Shown: positions 1-8,844, counted from the stretch's first letter. The stretch is 64,000 nt of DNA from an uncultured Veillonellaceae bacterium (GCA_927353735.1 CAKMIA010000006.1:1-64000), one strand, 5' to 3'. The notes: generated from the letters alone by a model not told the origin. Translations and numbers: made by a program.

Positions 1-147
1 TTCTGGCACCCCTGCGGAAAAACCAGAACCCTGTTGACCCGCACCTTCTGCGGACATATCGGCTGCCGACACGGACCCCGCCATGCCGCCGCTCAGCAGA
101 GCCGCTGCGGTCATCGCCGCTGCCAGTGCGAAATGTCTCAGTCTCAT
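1..147 (-). CDS. exported protein, N-terminal part only (gene runs off the window)
   Basis: The minus strand has an ATG at 147 with an AAGGAG ribosome site at 155-160. It opens a frame that stays open for 49 codons to the window edge. The product starts MRLRHFALAAAMTAAALLSG, which is a typical Sec signal peptide: basic start, alanine-rich hydrophobic core, probable cleavage after VSAA near residue 29. The mature part that is visible is rich in Gly, Ala, Ser and Gln. Nothing more can be said about function because the rest of the gene lies outside the window. The call rests on start, ribosome site and signal peptide. Confidence 0.6.
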   Translation of the reverse strand, partial: MRLRHFALAAAMTAAALLSGGMAGSVSAADMSAEGAGQQGSGFSAGVPE

Positions 148-173
148 CTTCTTTCTCCTTCTGAATCACAACA

Positions 174-584
174 TCATTTCAGTTTCCCGTACTCGTCATC
201 AGATACCGGTTCGCACCACTCGCTCCCGGCGCCTTCCACCGGCGCTTCCACGGCGATATGACTGAACCAGCTGTCCGGTGCCGCGCCATGCCAGTGCTTC
301 ACTTCCGGCGGAATATCTACCACATCCCCGGGATGCAGCTCTCTGGGCTCTTTCCCCCATTCCTGATAGTAGCCGCGGCCGCCCGTCACGAGCAGGATCT
401 GTCCGCTCTTATGATGGATATGCCAGTGATTGCGGCACCCCGGCTCAAAAGTCACATTGGCCACATTGACCGGTCCCTGTACGAGCATGGCCAGATAGCT
501 CTGCCCGTCAAAAAAACGGCCGTACGGATTTTTTTCTCCTGCGGGAAAGGCAGAGACCTGCTGCAGTTCTTCGTCCTTTGTCAT
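174..584 (-). CDS. cupin-domain protein (single-domain metal-binding beta-barrel)
   Basis: This 136-residue protein is one conserved beta-barrel cupin. Likely metal ligands are His53 and His55 in the HWHIHH stretch, Gln62, and His97 or His99 in the KHWHGA motif. The pattern VTFEPG...HIH...HPGDVV...KHWHGA is typical of the small cupins found with carboxymuconolactone decarboxylases or annotated as bacterial hydroxynitrile-lyase-like cupins. The natural substrate is unknown. I chose the ATG at 584 because an AAAAAGGAGACG site precedes it; the frame is open further upstream but without a ribosome site. It lies 26 bp upstream of the exported-protein gene on the same strand and may share its transcript. 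Confidence 0.85.
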   Translation of the reverse strand: MTKDEELQQVSAFPAGEKNPYGRFFDGQSYLAMLVQGPVNVANVTFEPGCRNHWHIHHKSGQILLVTGGRGYYQEWGKEPRELHPGDVVDIPPEVKHWHGAAPDSWFSHIAVEAPVEGAGSEWCEPVSDDEYGKLK

Positions 585-770
585 CGTATCGTCTCCTTTT
601 TCTGAACATCCCATATCGGGCCCTTTTCCTGTTTTTACTGTAAAGCAAACAAAAGGAAATCGCCAATACCTGCTCCACATACAGAATCATGCGGAGGAAG
701 CATGCCTGATGCGTACCGCGGCAGGCATCCGTCTTCTCCCGTCAAAATCCGCCAATCCGGCTTCCCGCAC

Positions 771-799
771 TGGAAAATACCTTTCTATTCCAGTATAAT
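771..799 (+). promoter_or_regulatory. possible promoter for the aldolase gene
   Basis: TGGAAA (771-776) and a perfect TATAAT (794-799) are 17 bp apart on the plus strand, leaving a leader of about 165 nt before the aldolase ATG. The -35 matches only four of six bases. A TATACT at 924-929 is another candidate -10. The remainder of the 585-971 gap shows no gene. Confidence 0.35.
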
Positions 800-971
800 A
801 CGAAAAGAGTAGCCTCTTTCCACAGTGCCGGACAGATCCCCTGCGGAAGCACGCTTCTCCACCGTCTGATTCCCCGTCTGACGCAGAACAGGCCAGATAC
901 GGGTACACTTTAAACCAATCAAGTATACTTTTATGAATTGCATGTACGTATGCAGAAAGGAAGGAATCATC

Positions 972-1904
972 ATGCCGCTCGTCGGGACGAAGGAAATGTT
1001 TAAAAAAGCCTATGAAGGCCATTATGCCATCGGGGCTTTCAACGTCAATAATATGGAAATCATTCAGGGCATCATGGAAGCTGCGGAAGAGGAACAGTCT
1101 CCTGTCATTCTTCAGGCCTCCGAAGGCGCCCGCACCTATGCCGGTCAGAATTATATTGTCGATCTTGTCAAAACGGCGGTCGCACAGTACCCGGACATCC
1201 CTGTGGCACTCCATCTGGACCACGGTTCCACCTTTGAAATCGCCAAGGCCTGCATCGACGGCGGTTTCACGTCCGTCATGATCGACGGCTCCAAGCATCC
1301 CTATGAAGAAAACGTGCGCCTCACCAGACAGGTCGTGGAATATGCCCATGACAAAGGCGTCGTTGTCGAAGCCGAGCTGGGCCGCCTCGCCGGCGTGGAG
1401 GACAACGTAAGCGTCTCTGCCAAGGATGCGCTGTTCACCGATCCGGAAGAAGCGGCGGAATTCGTACACCTCACCGGCTGCGACTCTCTGGCCATCGCCA
1501 TCGGCACCAGCCACGGCGCCTACAAATACAAAGGCGATCCCTATCTTGACTACGACCGTCTGGAAAAGGTGGGCCAGCTCCTTCCGGGCTACCCCATCGT
1601 CCTCCACGGAGCTTCCACGGTCATTCAGGAATTCGTGCAGAAATGCAATGAATTCGGCGGCAGCGTACAGGGCGCCAAGGGCGTGCCGGAAGATATGCTG
1701 AACAAAGCCGCTCACATGGCGGTATGCAAGATCAATATCGACACCGATATCCGCCTTGCCATGACCAGCGCCATCCGGGAAAGCCTCTTCCGTGACCCCT
1801 CCAATTTCGATCCCCGGTCCTACCTCAAGGCGGGCCGTCAGGCGGTCAAGGAAATGGTCAAGCACAAGATCACAGCCGTCCTGGAATCGCAGAATAAAAT
1901 CTGA
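972..1904 (+). CDS. fba: class II fructose-bisphosphate aldolase
   Basis: This is a zinc-dependent aldolase of 310 residues. It catalyses reversible cleavage of fructose-1,6-bisphosphate to DHAP and glyceraldehyde-3-phosphate in cytosolic glycolysis/gluconeogenesis. Diagnostic segments are HLDHGS near residue 81 (catalytic Asp and zinc His), the VEAELG stretch, the SHG and LHGAS zinc/phosphate-binding segments, and the NIDTDIR motif near the C-terminus. The length fits the short class IIA/IIB form. The start at 972 (MPLVGTKEMF) is preceded by GAAAGGAAGGA; an ATG 39 bp upstream lacks a site. The gene is monocistronic and ends at a strong bidirectional terminator. Related sugar-bisphosphate aldolases (tagatose) cannot be fully excluded. 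Confidence 0.93.
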   Translation: MPLVGTKEMFKKAYEGHYAIGAFNVNNMEIIQGIMEAAEEEQSPVILQASEGARTYAGQNYIVDLVKTAVAQYPDIPVALHLDHGSTFEIAKACIDGGFTSVMIDGSKHPYEENVRLTRQVVEYAHDKGVVVEAELGRLAGVEDNVSVSAKDALFTDPEEAAEFVHLTGCDSLAIAIGTSHGAYKYKGDPYLDYDRLEKVGQLLPGYPIVLHGASTVIQEFVQKCNEFGGSVQGAKGVPEDMLNKAAHMAVCKINIDTDIRLAMTSAIRESLFRDPSNFDPRSYLKAGRQAVKEMVKHKITAVLESQNKI

Positions 1905-1916
1905 TCCCTGCACCGC

Positions 1917-1950
1917 AAAAGCCTCCGGCATGATGCCGGAGGCTTTTTGT
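1917..1950. terminator. bidirectional intrinsic terminator between fba and the flavin reductase
   Basis: A perfect 10-bp stem GCCTCCGGCA/TGCCGGAGGC with a TGA loop (1921-1943) is flanked by A's on the left and T's on the right. It can stop transcripts from both converging genes. Confidence 0.9.
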
Positions 1951-1954
1951 TTCT

Positions 1955-2518
1955 TCATTCACGAGCCGCATCTGTTTTAGCTTTCATTTTCATGCAGCGG
2001 CCGATCACTTCCCCTGTTTTCAGATATTCATAGGTGGGCATTTCGAAAAGAACCGGCTTCAACCGGCGGTAATCGATCTTTCCGGCCACATTCAGCAGAC
2101 TCTCTTCTGCAAAGGTTTCATCGATCCGGCAAATAAAGCTTTCAAAGCCCGGCGTGCGATATATATCCGTCACAGTGCAGGCCATGGATACCGGCGCCGC
2201 CTCGAGAAGCGGAGCTCCATTCTCTGCGTGGTGCCAGGAAAACAGCCCGCTCTTGTCTTCTCTCCATCCGCTCACACAGCCTGCATGATCCGCCATGGGA
2301 AGCAGTGCCTCGTCCACTATATTCACCGATAATCCGCCCGTATCCCGAATGCCCTGATTGGTCCGGTGCGCCGCCACCATAGACACCATGATCCGGTCAT
2401 GTCCGATGATTCCCGTATGGCCTACAAGGGCCCAGTTCGGTTTCCCGTTGATCATCGTCCCTACTACGGTAAGCGGCGTCGGGTACAGTGCCAGTGTCTG
2501 TCCGATCTGTCTTTTCAT
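1955..2518 (-). CDS. flavin reductase-like (flavoredoxin family) protein
   Basis: The 187-residue product belongs to the flavin-reductase-like FMN-binding split-barrel family. The N-terminal segment (TPLTVVGTMINGKPNWALVG) and the following central stretch containing RTNQGIRDTG are characteristic of family members that bind FMN and reduce it or exchange electrons with it. The C-terminal half holds the conserved HxE-type loop region and a KPVLFEMPTYEYL segment seen in flavoredoxin-like proteins of anaerobes. It is cytosolic, with no signal or membrane segment. The electron partner is unknown. It converges on fba and is transcribed alone. Confidence 0.85.
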   Translation of the reverse strand: MKRQIGQTLALYPTPLTVVGTMINGKPNWALVGHTGIIGHDRIMVSMVAAHRTNQGIRDTGGLSVNIVDEALLPMADHAGCVSGWREDKSGLFSWHHAENGAPLLEAAPVSMACTVTDIYRTPGFESFICRIDETFAEESLLNVAGKIDYRRLKPVLFEMPTYEYLKTGEVIGRCMKMKAKTDAARE

Positions 2519-2686
2519 AGAATGCCTTCTTTCCCAGCCGGCCCGGCTGTTTTTTCATTGTAGTCTTTCCTCCATCCCCTTTTCCAATACCTTCTCCGGA
2601 TACCGCCGCATACAGAGCAGGCATTTTCTCTTTCCGGCCGGGCGCGCTACAATACGGAATACACAGAAAAGCAAGAGGTGATCGTC

Positions 2687-3724
2687 ATGCAATATACCAC
2701 ACTGGGACGCTCTGATCTCAGAGTCTCCCGCATCTGTATGGGCTGTATGGGATTCGGTGATGCCTCCCGCAGCCAGCATACCTGGACCGTCAATAAAGAA
2801 ACATCCCGCGCCATCATCCGCCGCGGCCTTGACCGGGGCATCAATTTTTTCGATACAGCCATCGCCTACCAGAACGGCACCAGCGAACAGTATCTGGGCC
2901 GCGCGCTCCGCGATTTTGCCCGCCGTGACGAAGTCGTGGTGGCCACCAAATTCCTGCCCCGCACCAACGAGGAGATTGAAGCCGGCGTATCGGGACAGGA
3001 GCATATCCGCCGCATGCTGGACCGCAGCCTCCGGAATCTCGGCATGGAATATGTGGATCTCTACATCTATCACATGTGGGACTGGCAGACGCCGATAGAG
3101 GATATCATGGACGGACTGAACCGCATGGTACAGGCCGGCAAAGTGCGATACATCGGTATTTCCAACTGCTTTGCCTGGCAGCTGTGCCGGGCCAATGACT
3201 TTGCCGCCCGGGAAGGCTATGCGCAGTTCATCTCTGTTCAGGGGCACTACAATCTGATCTTCCGTGAAGAAGAACGGGAAATGGCCCCCTTCTGCCGGAT
3301 GGAGCAGATCGCCATGACGCCGTACAGCGCACTGGCCGGCGGCCGGCTGGTACGGCATCCCGGACAGTCTTCCCGGCGGCTCGTCGAGGACAGCTACGCC
3401 CGTCTGAAATATGACGGCATGGCCGATGCAGATGCGCCCATTATCCGCCGCACGGCGGAAATCGCCGACCGGCGCGGCGTCACCATGACGGAAGTGGCCC
3501 TTGCGTGGCTCCTGACCCGCGTCACCGCCCCCATCGCCGGTGCCACTGCGGTCTCTCAGGTGGATGCTGCCGCAAAGGCGGCCGATCTGGTACTGACCCC
3601 GGAGGAAATCGCCTGGCTGGATGAGCCCTATGTCCCCCATCCGCTGGCAGGCGTCATGGCGCAGAATACCCCTGCGAATGCCCGGGCTCCCCACGTCTGG
3701 ACCGCCGGCCCGTCAGTCTTCTGA
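2687..3724 (+). CDS. aldo/keto reductase
   Basis: This NAD(P)H-dependent oxidoreductase of 345 residues has a TIM-barrel fold. The catalytic tetrad is visible: Asp56 and Tyr61 in FFDTAIAYQNG, Lys88 in VVVATKF, and His129 in YIYHMWD. The GCMGFGDA opening is shared with the YhdN/IolS-like branch of bacterial aldo/keto reductases. The physiological carbonyl substrate cannot be read from sequence. I took the ATG at 2687 with an AAGAGGTGATC site rather than the in-frame GTG at 2678, which overlaps that site. It is divergent from the flavin reductase, so the two may share a regulatory region, and it ends at two stacked hairpins. Confidence 0.92.
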   Translation: MQYTTLGRSDLRVSRICMGCMGFGDASRSQHTWTVNKETSRAIIRRGLDRGINFFDTAIAYQNGTSEQYLGRALRDFARRDEVVVATKFLPRTNEEIEAGVSGQEHIRRMLDRSLRNLGMEYVDLYIYHMWDWQTPIEDIMDGLNRMVQAGKVRYIGISNCFAWQLCRANDFAAREGYAQFISVQGHYNLIFREEEREMAPFCRMEQIAMTPYSALAGGRLVRHPGQSSRRLVEDSYARLKYDGMADADAPIIRRTAEIADRRGVTMTEVALAWLLTRVTAPIAGATAVSQVDAAAKAADLVLTPEEIAWLDEPYVPHPLAGVMAQNTPANARAPHVWTAGPSVF

Positions 3725-3726
3725 TA

Positions 3727-3764
3727 CAAAAAAGGAGAGTCCCCCATGGAACCTCTCCTTTTCC
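3727..3764 (+). terminator. hairpin after the aldo/keto reductase
   Basis: AAAGGAGAG (3731-3739) pairs with CTCTCCTTT (3753-3761) and is followed by a short T/C run. It is the first of two hairpins in the convergent gap. Confidence 0.6.
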
Positions 3765-3771
3765 CAAAAGA

Positions 3772-3802
3772 AAACCCCGGAATCTCTCCGGGGTCTTTTT
3801 TA
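3772..3802. terminator. bidirectional terminator between aldo/keto reductase and ABC operon
   Basis: CCCCGG and CCGGGG form a GC-rich stem around AATCTCT, with A's before and TCTTTTTT after. It ends the ABC operon on the minus strand as well as the plus-strand gene. Confidence 0.85.
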
Positions 3803-3803
3803 T

Positions 3804-4595
3804 TCAGTTGCCGAGGATGAGACGGTCGCTGATGGCATCGGAAGTCTCTTCAAATTTCTTGAGGAGCATATCGATGGTCAGTTCCTTTTTCTCTTCCGGC
3901 GTATAATCTGCAATGATGCGGCCGCTGTTCATCATGATGAGGCGGTTTCCGAAACGGAGGGCATCACGCATATTATGGGTGATCATCAGTGTAGTCAGAT
4001 GCTGTTCCTGAACAATCTCATCGGTCAGGCGCAGGACCTTTTCTGCCGTTTTCGGGTCCAGTGCCGCCGTCGGTTCGTCCAGCAGGAGGATCTCCGGCTT
4101 TTTCATCGTCGCCATGAGAAGCGTCACCGCCTGACGCTGACCACCGGACAGAAGGCCGATGCGGGTCTCCAGCCGGTTTTCCAGCCCCAGATCCAGCCGC
4201 TTCAGCATATCGCGGAACCGTTCATGATCGCCCTTGCCGAAGGCCCACCGCATCCGCCGGGATTCCCCGCGCCGTGCCGCAAGGATGAGATTTTCCTCGA
4301 TCTGCATGCCTGCCGCGGTGCCCTTCAGCGGGTCCTGGAATACGCGGCCGATATATTTGGCCCGTTTGTATTCGCTCATATGCGTCACATCCGTGCCGTC
4401 AATGGAGATCGTGCCGGAATCCGGGATATATGCGCCGGAAATACTGTTCAGCAGCGTACTTTTCCCTGCGCCGTTGCCGCCGATGACCGTGCAGAAGTCG
4501 CCGTCATTCAGCGTCAGCGACAGGTCGATCAACGCTTTCTTTTCATTCTGTGTGCCTTTGAAAAAGGTCTTGCTGATATGTGAGATCTGCAGCAT
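3804..4595 (-). CDS. ABC transporter ATP-binding protein (TrpXYZ-like family importer)
   Basis: This 263-residue ABC ATPase powers the importer encoded with it. It has Walker A GGNGAGKST at residues 39-47, the signature LSGGQRQ near residue 150, and Walker B LLLDEPTAALD. This subfamily (COG1101) always goes with a COG4120 permease and COG2984 binding protein; in streptococci the family is linked to tryptophan uptake, but other substrates are known or suspected. It is the last gene of the operon, 2 bp downstream of the permease gene. Confidence 0.92.
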   Translation of the reverse strand: MLQISHISKTFFKGTQNEKKALIDLSLTLNDGDFCTVIGGNGAGKSTLLNSISGAYIPDSGTISIDGTDVTHMSEYKRAKYIGRVFQDPLKGTAAGMQIEENLILAARRGESRRMRWAFGKGDHERFRDMLKRLDLGLENRLETRIGLLSGGQRQAVTLLMATMKKPEILLLDEPTAALDPKTAEKVLRLTDEIVQEQHLTTLMITHNMRDALRFGNRLIMMNSGRIIADYTPEEKKELTIDMLLKKFEETSDAISDRLILGN

Positions 4596-4597
4596 GG

Positions 4598-5479
4598 TCA
4601 GCCCGCCTTTCCTAAATTCAGGTTTTCCTTGATCATCGGCATCGCCAGCGCGATCATGACCAGTACAGCCGTGAACAGTTTCAGATCATTCGGCGGCATG
4701 CCCATGAAGAGGACCACCGCAATGACGATGCGGTACAGCACCGAACCCAGAATGACAGCGATGAGCGACTCCTTGAAGGTGGATACGCCGAGAATGACCT
4801 CGCCGATGATCACGGAAGCCAGCCCGATGACGATGGTGCCGATCCCCATGCCGACATCGGCAAACCCGTTGTTCTGTGCCACCACAGCGCCGCACAGGCC
4901 GATCAGGGCATTGCTGATGAAGAGTCCCACGATGATCATGGTATCCGTATTCACGCCCTGGGCGCGCATCATCTGCACATTAAAGCCGGTGGCACGGATG
5001 CACATGCCCAGCTCCGTGCCGAAGAACCAGTAAATGGCGCCCACAATGAGGATGACCAGAATGGTCGGAAGCAGGAACGCTGCCATCCCCTGGCTGACGC
5101 CCAGCGCTTTCTGCGTCAGGGAGAAAACCGTATCCGTACGAAGCAGGGAAATGTTGGCCTTGCCCATGATGTGCAGATTGATGGAGTACAGTGCAATCAT
5201 CGTGAGGATCCCTGCCAGAATGGCGGGAATTTTCAGCTTGGTATACAGGATGCCCGAAACAACGCCGGCCAGCAGGCCGCCAATGGCGCCGGCTGCCAGA
5301 GAAGCCCACGGGGAAACGCCTGCAGTGATCAGCGTGGCCGCGATGGCACCGCCGAGAGGGAAGCTGCCCTCGCAGGTCATATCCGGTACATCCAGTACAC
5401 GGAACGAAAGGAAAACACCAAGCGACAGAATGGACCACATCAGTCCCTGTGCTATGGTTGAAACGGCAAGATCAAACAT
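4598..5479 (-). CDS. ABC transporter permease (COG4120-type)
   Basis: This integral membrane protein of 293 residues has about eight or nine hydrophobic segments rich in Gly, Ala and Ile. Its start (MFDLAVSTIAQGLMWSILSL) and the LDVPDMTCEGSFPLGGA segment match permeases of the branched-chain/TrpY-like importer family. It would form the homodimeric channel of the importer in the inner membrane. It sits between the ATPase gene and three substrate-binding genes on one strand. Substrate specificity depends on the binding proteins and cannot be read here. Confidence 0.9.
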   Translation of the reverse strand: MFDLAVSTIAQGLMWSILSLGVFLSFRVLDVPDMTCEGSFPLGGAIAATLITAGVSPWASLAAGAIGGLLAGVVSGILYTKLKIPAILAGILTMIALYSINLHIMGKANISLLRTDTVFSLTQKALGVSQGMAAFLLPTILVILIVGAIYWFFGTELGMCIRATGFNVQMMRAQGVNTDTMIIVGLFISNALIGLCGAVVAQNNGFADVGMGIGTIVIGLASVIIGEVILGVSTFKESLIAVILGSVLYRIVIAVVLFMGMPPNDLKLFTAVLVMIALAMPMIKENLNLGKAG

Positions 5480-5523
5480 AGACTTCCACTCCTTATATGG
5501 AAAAATTTCCCGGCACCCGGCTT

Positions 5524-6564
5524 TTATGGACGAGCCGGCTGCCCGTCATACAAATACAGCTTCCGCGCTTTTTGCCACAGGTCGCCCGGAAGGCCCAGAT
5601 GAAACGTATTGACTGCCGCCATATTGACGACAAGATTCGGATCACTCTGCTTCCGGATGGGAAGCTCCTGCGGGACCACCTGTCCGGAGAGCAGCTTCGA
5701 CGCTGCTTTTCCGGCGGCAAAGCCCATGCGGTAATAGTCTTCCGATACGGAAAGCACCGCCCCGCGGCGCACCATTTCATCATCACTGCCCACCACGGGA
5801 ATGCCCGCCCGGGTGAGTGCATCCACGATAGCCTTGAAATGGCGCTGCATCCGTTCATCCACCGTGATGTACACCGCGTCCACCTGTCCGGCCAGAGCGG
5901 CCGCCGCCTCTTCCGGCGGCTGGTCCTGCGGCACGGCGACCTCCGTGAGCGACATGCCCATCCGCTCCACCGCAGCGGAACGGACCTGAACGAGCAGATT
6001 TTCCGCTTCCTGATCCCCTTCCGAATACAGGACGCCCATCCGGCGGATATGCAGGATGCGCCGTGCGGCGGCAAACTGCTGCACCACCTCGGGCAGGGAG
6101 GTGACGCCCGTAAAATTCTGATGTCCCTTCAGCCAGGGAGCTGACTGAAAATTCAGCACCCCTATGCCGACCACAGGCGTGCTCTGAAAGACGCCGGCCG
6201 CAGCCTCTGCCGCTTCCGTGCCGACGGCCGCGATGAGATCCTTCCGTTCTCTGCCGAACCGGGCCGCGCCCTCAGCCAGAGCGCCCTTATTGCCTCCGCC
6301 GTTCAGGACCTCTATATGCAGATTTTTTCCGTCCTCCCAGCCGTCGCCGGCCAGGGCTTCCAGAAATCCTTCCCGCATCCGGTCCTGCTCCGGCACCCCG
6401 TCGCCCTGAAGCAGGCCTATCTCGTAGACCGCCTTTGACGGAATGGGGCGGACCGCCGCTGTTTTTTCCCTGCCGGCGCCCATCCGGAGCCCCATGGCAA
6501 GCAGCGATCCGATACAAAGCAGCAGGAGAAGCCAGAACAGCCTCTTCATTCTGATGCCGATCAT
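5524..6564 (-). CDS. ABC substrate-binding-like protein, divergent and membrane-anchored
   Basis: The 346-residue product has an N-terminal hydrophobic segment (residues 8-26) without a lipobox cysteine, so it is probably an uncleaved anchor or a poor signal peptide. The body follows the COG2984 pattern seen in its two neighbours: a VYEIGLLQGD start, DLIAAVGTEAAEAAAG, a STPVVGIGVL strand, VDAVYITVDE, and a GFAAGKAASKLLSGQ helix. It is clearly more diverged than the tandem pair upstream. It lies 44 bp from the permease gene. A second ATG at 6549 is possible; GGGAGG is about 14 nt from the first. It could serve as a second binding protein or a sensory subunit. Confidence 0.8.
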   Translation of the reverse strand: MIGIRMKRLFWLLLLLCIGSLLAMGLRMGAGREKTAAVRPIPSKAVYEIGLLQGDGVPEQDRMREGFLEALAGDGWEDGKNLHIEVLNGGGNKGALAEGAARFGRERKDLIAAVGTEAAEAAAGVFQSTPVVGIGVLNFQSAPWLKGHQNFTGVTSLPEVVQQFAAARRILHIRRMGVLYSEGDQEAENLLVQVRSAAVERMGMSLTEVAVPQDQPPEEAAAALAGQVDAVYITVDERMQRHFKAIVDALTRAGIPVVGSDDEMVRRGAVLSVSEDYYRMGFAAGKAASKLLSGQVVPQELPIRKQSDPNLVVNMAAVNTFHLGLPGDLWQKARKLYLYDGQPARP

Positions 6565-6602
6565 CCTTCGGCTTCACGCCTCCCTTTTTTCAGGCATTCT
6601 TC

Positions 6603-7601
6603 TTAAATCAGCTCTGCCCGGTCCAGTACGGACTGCGGCACAGCCAGTCCCAGTGTATCCATTTCCTGTTTATTGATGTACAGCTTCGACTGAGCCGCCC
6701 CTTCTACAGGAATATCCTTGACGGTCTTCTTTCCTTCCAGAATATCCGCCGCCATTTCACCGGCACGGTATCCGATATCATAGAAGCTGATCGATTCCGA
6801 AGCAAAGGCGCCGCTCTTCACATGGCCCGCTTCTGCACCGTATACCGGAATTTTATCCCGGTTGGCCACGGCCATCAGATTCGGAATGGACGAGGCCACC
6901 ACATTGTCTGTAGGAACAAAGATGGCATCCACATCTCCCAGGAAAGACTCTGCTGCCTGCTGGATGTCATTGATGGAATTGACCGTCACTTCCACCACTT
7001 CGATCCCGTAAGGCGCGCAGGCTTTTTTCAGATTTTCCGCCTGGATCAGCGAATTGATCTCGCTGGAATTGTACATGATGCCCAGCCGTTTGATGTTCGG
7101 CTGAATTTCCCGGATCAGCGCCACCTGCTTGTCCAGCGGTCCCCGGTCGTGGGTGCCGGTCACATTGCTGTCCGGCTGTGCTTCCGAATTCATCAGCTTC
7201 GCATTTTCAAAATCCGCAATGGCCGTGCATACGATGGGAATATCCTTCGTCGCATTGGCCATGGCCTGCGCTGCCGGTGTGGAGATCGCCCCGATCAGCG
7301 CGTACTTGCCGGATACAAACCGGTTGGCAATGGTCTGGAGATTGGACTGATCCCCCTGGGCATTCTGCTGGTCGATCTCGATCTTGTCTCCCAGTCCGCG
7401 CGCATTGAGCGCATCCACGAAGCCCTGATTGGATTCATCCAGTGCGGGGTGCTGCACGATCTGCACGATGCCTACCATTTTCTTCCCTGTGCCGTCTCCG
7501 CTTCCGGATGCACCGTTTCCGCATCCTGCCACAATCCCTGCTGCCATCATGCCCAGCAGCCCGGCTGCCAGTACCTTTTTCCACATTTTTCTGCCTTCCA
7601 T
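6603..7601 (-). CDS. ABC transporter substrate-binding lipoprotein (copy 2 of a tandem pair)
   Basis: This 332-residue lipoprotein has a signal peptide ending in the lipobox IVAGC, with Cys27 as the lipidation site. The mature part is the COG2984 periplasmic-binding fold: IVQIVQHPALDESNQGFVDA, ANRFVSGKYALIGAISTPAAQAMANAT, and a C-terminal VLDRAELI. In a diderm cell it would sit in the periplasm and deliver ligand to the permease. It is very similar along its whole length to the gene upstream, so the two come from tandem duplication. AGGAGG lies 8 nt before the ATG. Confidence 0.92.
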   Translation of the reverse strand: MEGRKMWKKVLAAGLLGMMAAGIVAGCGNGASGSGDGTGKKMVGIVQIVQHPALDESNQGFVDALNARGLGDKIEIDQQNAQGDQSNLQTIANRFVSGKYALIGAISTPAAQAMANATKDIPIVCTAIADFENAKLMNSEAQPDSNVTGTHDRGPLDKQVALIREIQPNIKRLGIMYNSSEINSLIQAENLKKACAPYGIEVVEVTVNSINDIQQAAESFLGDVDAIFVPTDNVVASSIPNLMAVANRDKIPVYGAEAGHVKSGAFASESISFYDIGYRAGEMAADILEGKKTVKDIPVEGAAQSKLYINKQEMDTLGLAVPQSVLDRAELI

Positions 7602-7700
7602 ACTTCTTTCCTCCTTAATACCCTGCGCCGCAGCGCGTTTCCGGGATAGCCCGGTCTATCAGAACGGCCCGGCCACGCCGGTCCGTATCTGTCCCTTCCG

Positions 7701-8687
7701 TCAGATCATTTCCGCCCGGTCCAGTACGGACTGCGGAATGGTGATCCCCAGGAGCTCCATCTCCTGCCTGTTGATGTACAGCTTCGATTTCTCTGCAGTC
7801 TCTACAGGAAGATCCTTCACGGTCTTCTTTCCTTCCAGAATATCCGCCGCCATCTCACCGGCCTGATAGCCGATATCGTAATAGCTGATGGATTCCGAAG
7901 CCAGCACACCGTTTTCCACATGGCCCACTTCCGCCCCGTATACGGGGATCTTATTCGCATTGGCCACCGACATCAGCGTCGGGATGGACGAGGCCACCAC
8001 GTTGTCCGTGGGGACGTAGATGGCATCCACATTACCGGCAAAGCTTTCCGCTACCTGCTGGATATCATTGATGGAGTTGACAGTGAGCTCCTTCACCGTT
8101 ATCCCCAGCGGTTCGCAGATCTCCTGAAGATGTCTGGCCTGAATGACGGAATTGATCTCACTGGAATTGTAAATGATCCCGATCGCTTTCGCATCCGGCT
8201 GGATCTCGCGGATGAGAGCCACTTCCTTTTCCGTCGGCCCCCGGTCTGATGTGCCGGTCACATTGCCGTCCGGCGCCGCTTCCGAATTCATCAGCCGTGC
8301 CGTCTCATAATTGGTCACTGCCGTGCAGATGATCGGGATATCCGCCGTGGCATTGGCCATGGCCTGCGCCGCCGGTGTGGAGATCGCTCCGATCAATGCA
8401 TACTTGCCGGATACGAACCGGTTTGCAATGGAGCGCAGATTCGACTGATCGCCCTGGGCGTTCTGCTGATCGATCTCGATTTTATCGCTCAGCCCGCGGT
8501 CATTGAGCGCCGCGAGAAAGCCCTTGTTGGCGTCATCCAGGGCCGGGTGCTGTACGATCTGCACCACACCCACCTTCATCTTTCCCTCCGATGAGCCTGA
8601 CGATCCGCCGCAGCCGGCCAGTACCCCGACCGCTGCCGCTCCCAGGAGACCCGCCGCCAGCAGCGTCCTCCATTTCTTTCCTTCCAT
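7701..8687 (-). CDS. ABC transporter substrate-binding lipoprotein (copy 1 of a tandem pair)
   Basis: This is the first gene of the importer operon, 328 residues. The lipobox VLAGC puts the lipidated cysteine at residue 26, followed by a flexible Gly/Ser linker. Blocks shared with the downstream copy include VQIVQHPALD, IEIDQQNAQGDQSNL, NRFVSGKYALIGAIS, GEMAADILEGKKTVKD and SVLDRAEMI. Differences cluster in the middle and could alter ligand choice. I chose the ATG at 8687, 9 nt after AGGAGG; an in-frame TTG three codons upstream is less likely. COG2984 proteins bind amino acids such as tryptophan or tyrosine, but the ligand here is not established. Confidence 0.92.
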   Translation of the reverse strand: MEGKKWRTLLAAGLLGAAAVGVLAGCGGSSGSSEGKMKVGVVQIVQHPALDDANKGFLAALNDRGLSDKIEIDQQNAQGDQSNLRSIANRFVSGKYALIGAISTPAAQAMANATADIPIICTAVTNYETARLMNSEAAPDGNVTGTSDRGPTEKEVALIREIQPDAKAIGIIYNSSEINSVIQARHLQEICEPLGITVKELTVNSINDIQQVAESFAGNVDAIYVPTDNVVASSIPTLMSVANANKIPVYGAEVGHVENGVLASESISYYDIGYQAGEMAADILEGKKTVKDLPVETAEKSKLYINRQEMELLGITIPQSVLDRAEMI

Positions 8688-8778
8688 ACTTCTCAACCTC
8701 CTGATGCTCCTCCTGCAGCACAGATGGACGTTCCTTTTCTCCCTGAACCGGATCTGCCTCTACAGTTTATATTTTAAA

Positions 8779-8807
8779 ATTATAACACAACCTTTTTATC
8801 TTTGCAT
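8779..8807 (-). promoter_or_regulatory. possible promoter of the ABC importer operon
   Basis: A perfect TATAAT (complement of 8779-8784) in an AT-rich patch lies about 90 bp upstream of the first binding-protein gene. The -35 (ATGCAA at 8802-8807) is poor. No T-box or known riboswitch motif is visible in the short leader. Confidence 0.45.
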
Positions 8808-8844
8808 TCGTGAAGCCTCCCGGGGCACACTGCATCTGAAAAAG

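Noticed and set aside
3731..3761. Ribosome site plus ATG at the end of the aldo/keto reductase gene suggesting a small gene
   Set aside because: AAGGAGAG is one arm of a perfect hairpin and the ATG lies in its loop; the following frame has no support.
8688..8807. T-box or tryptophan-type leader for the ABC importer
   Set aside because: The leader is only about 90 nt and no T-box sequence or terminator/antiterminator pair is visible.
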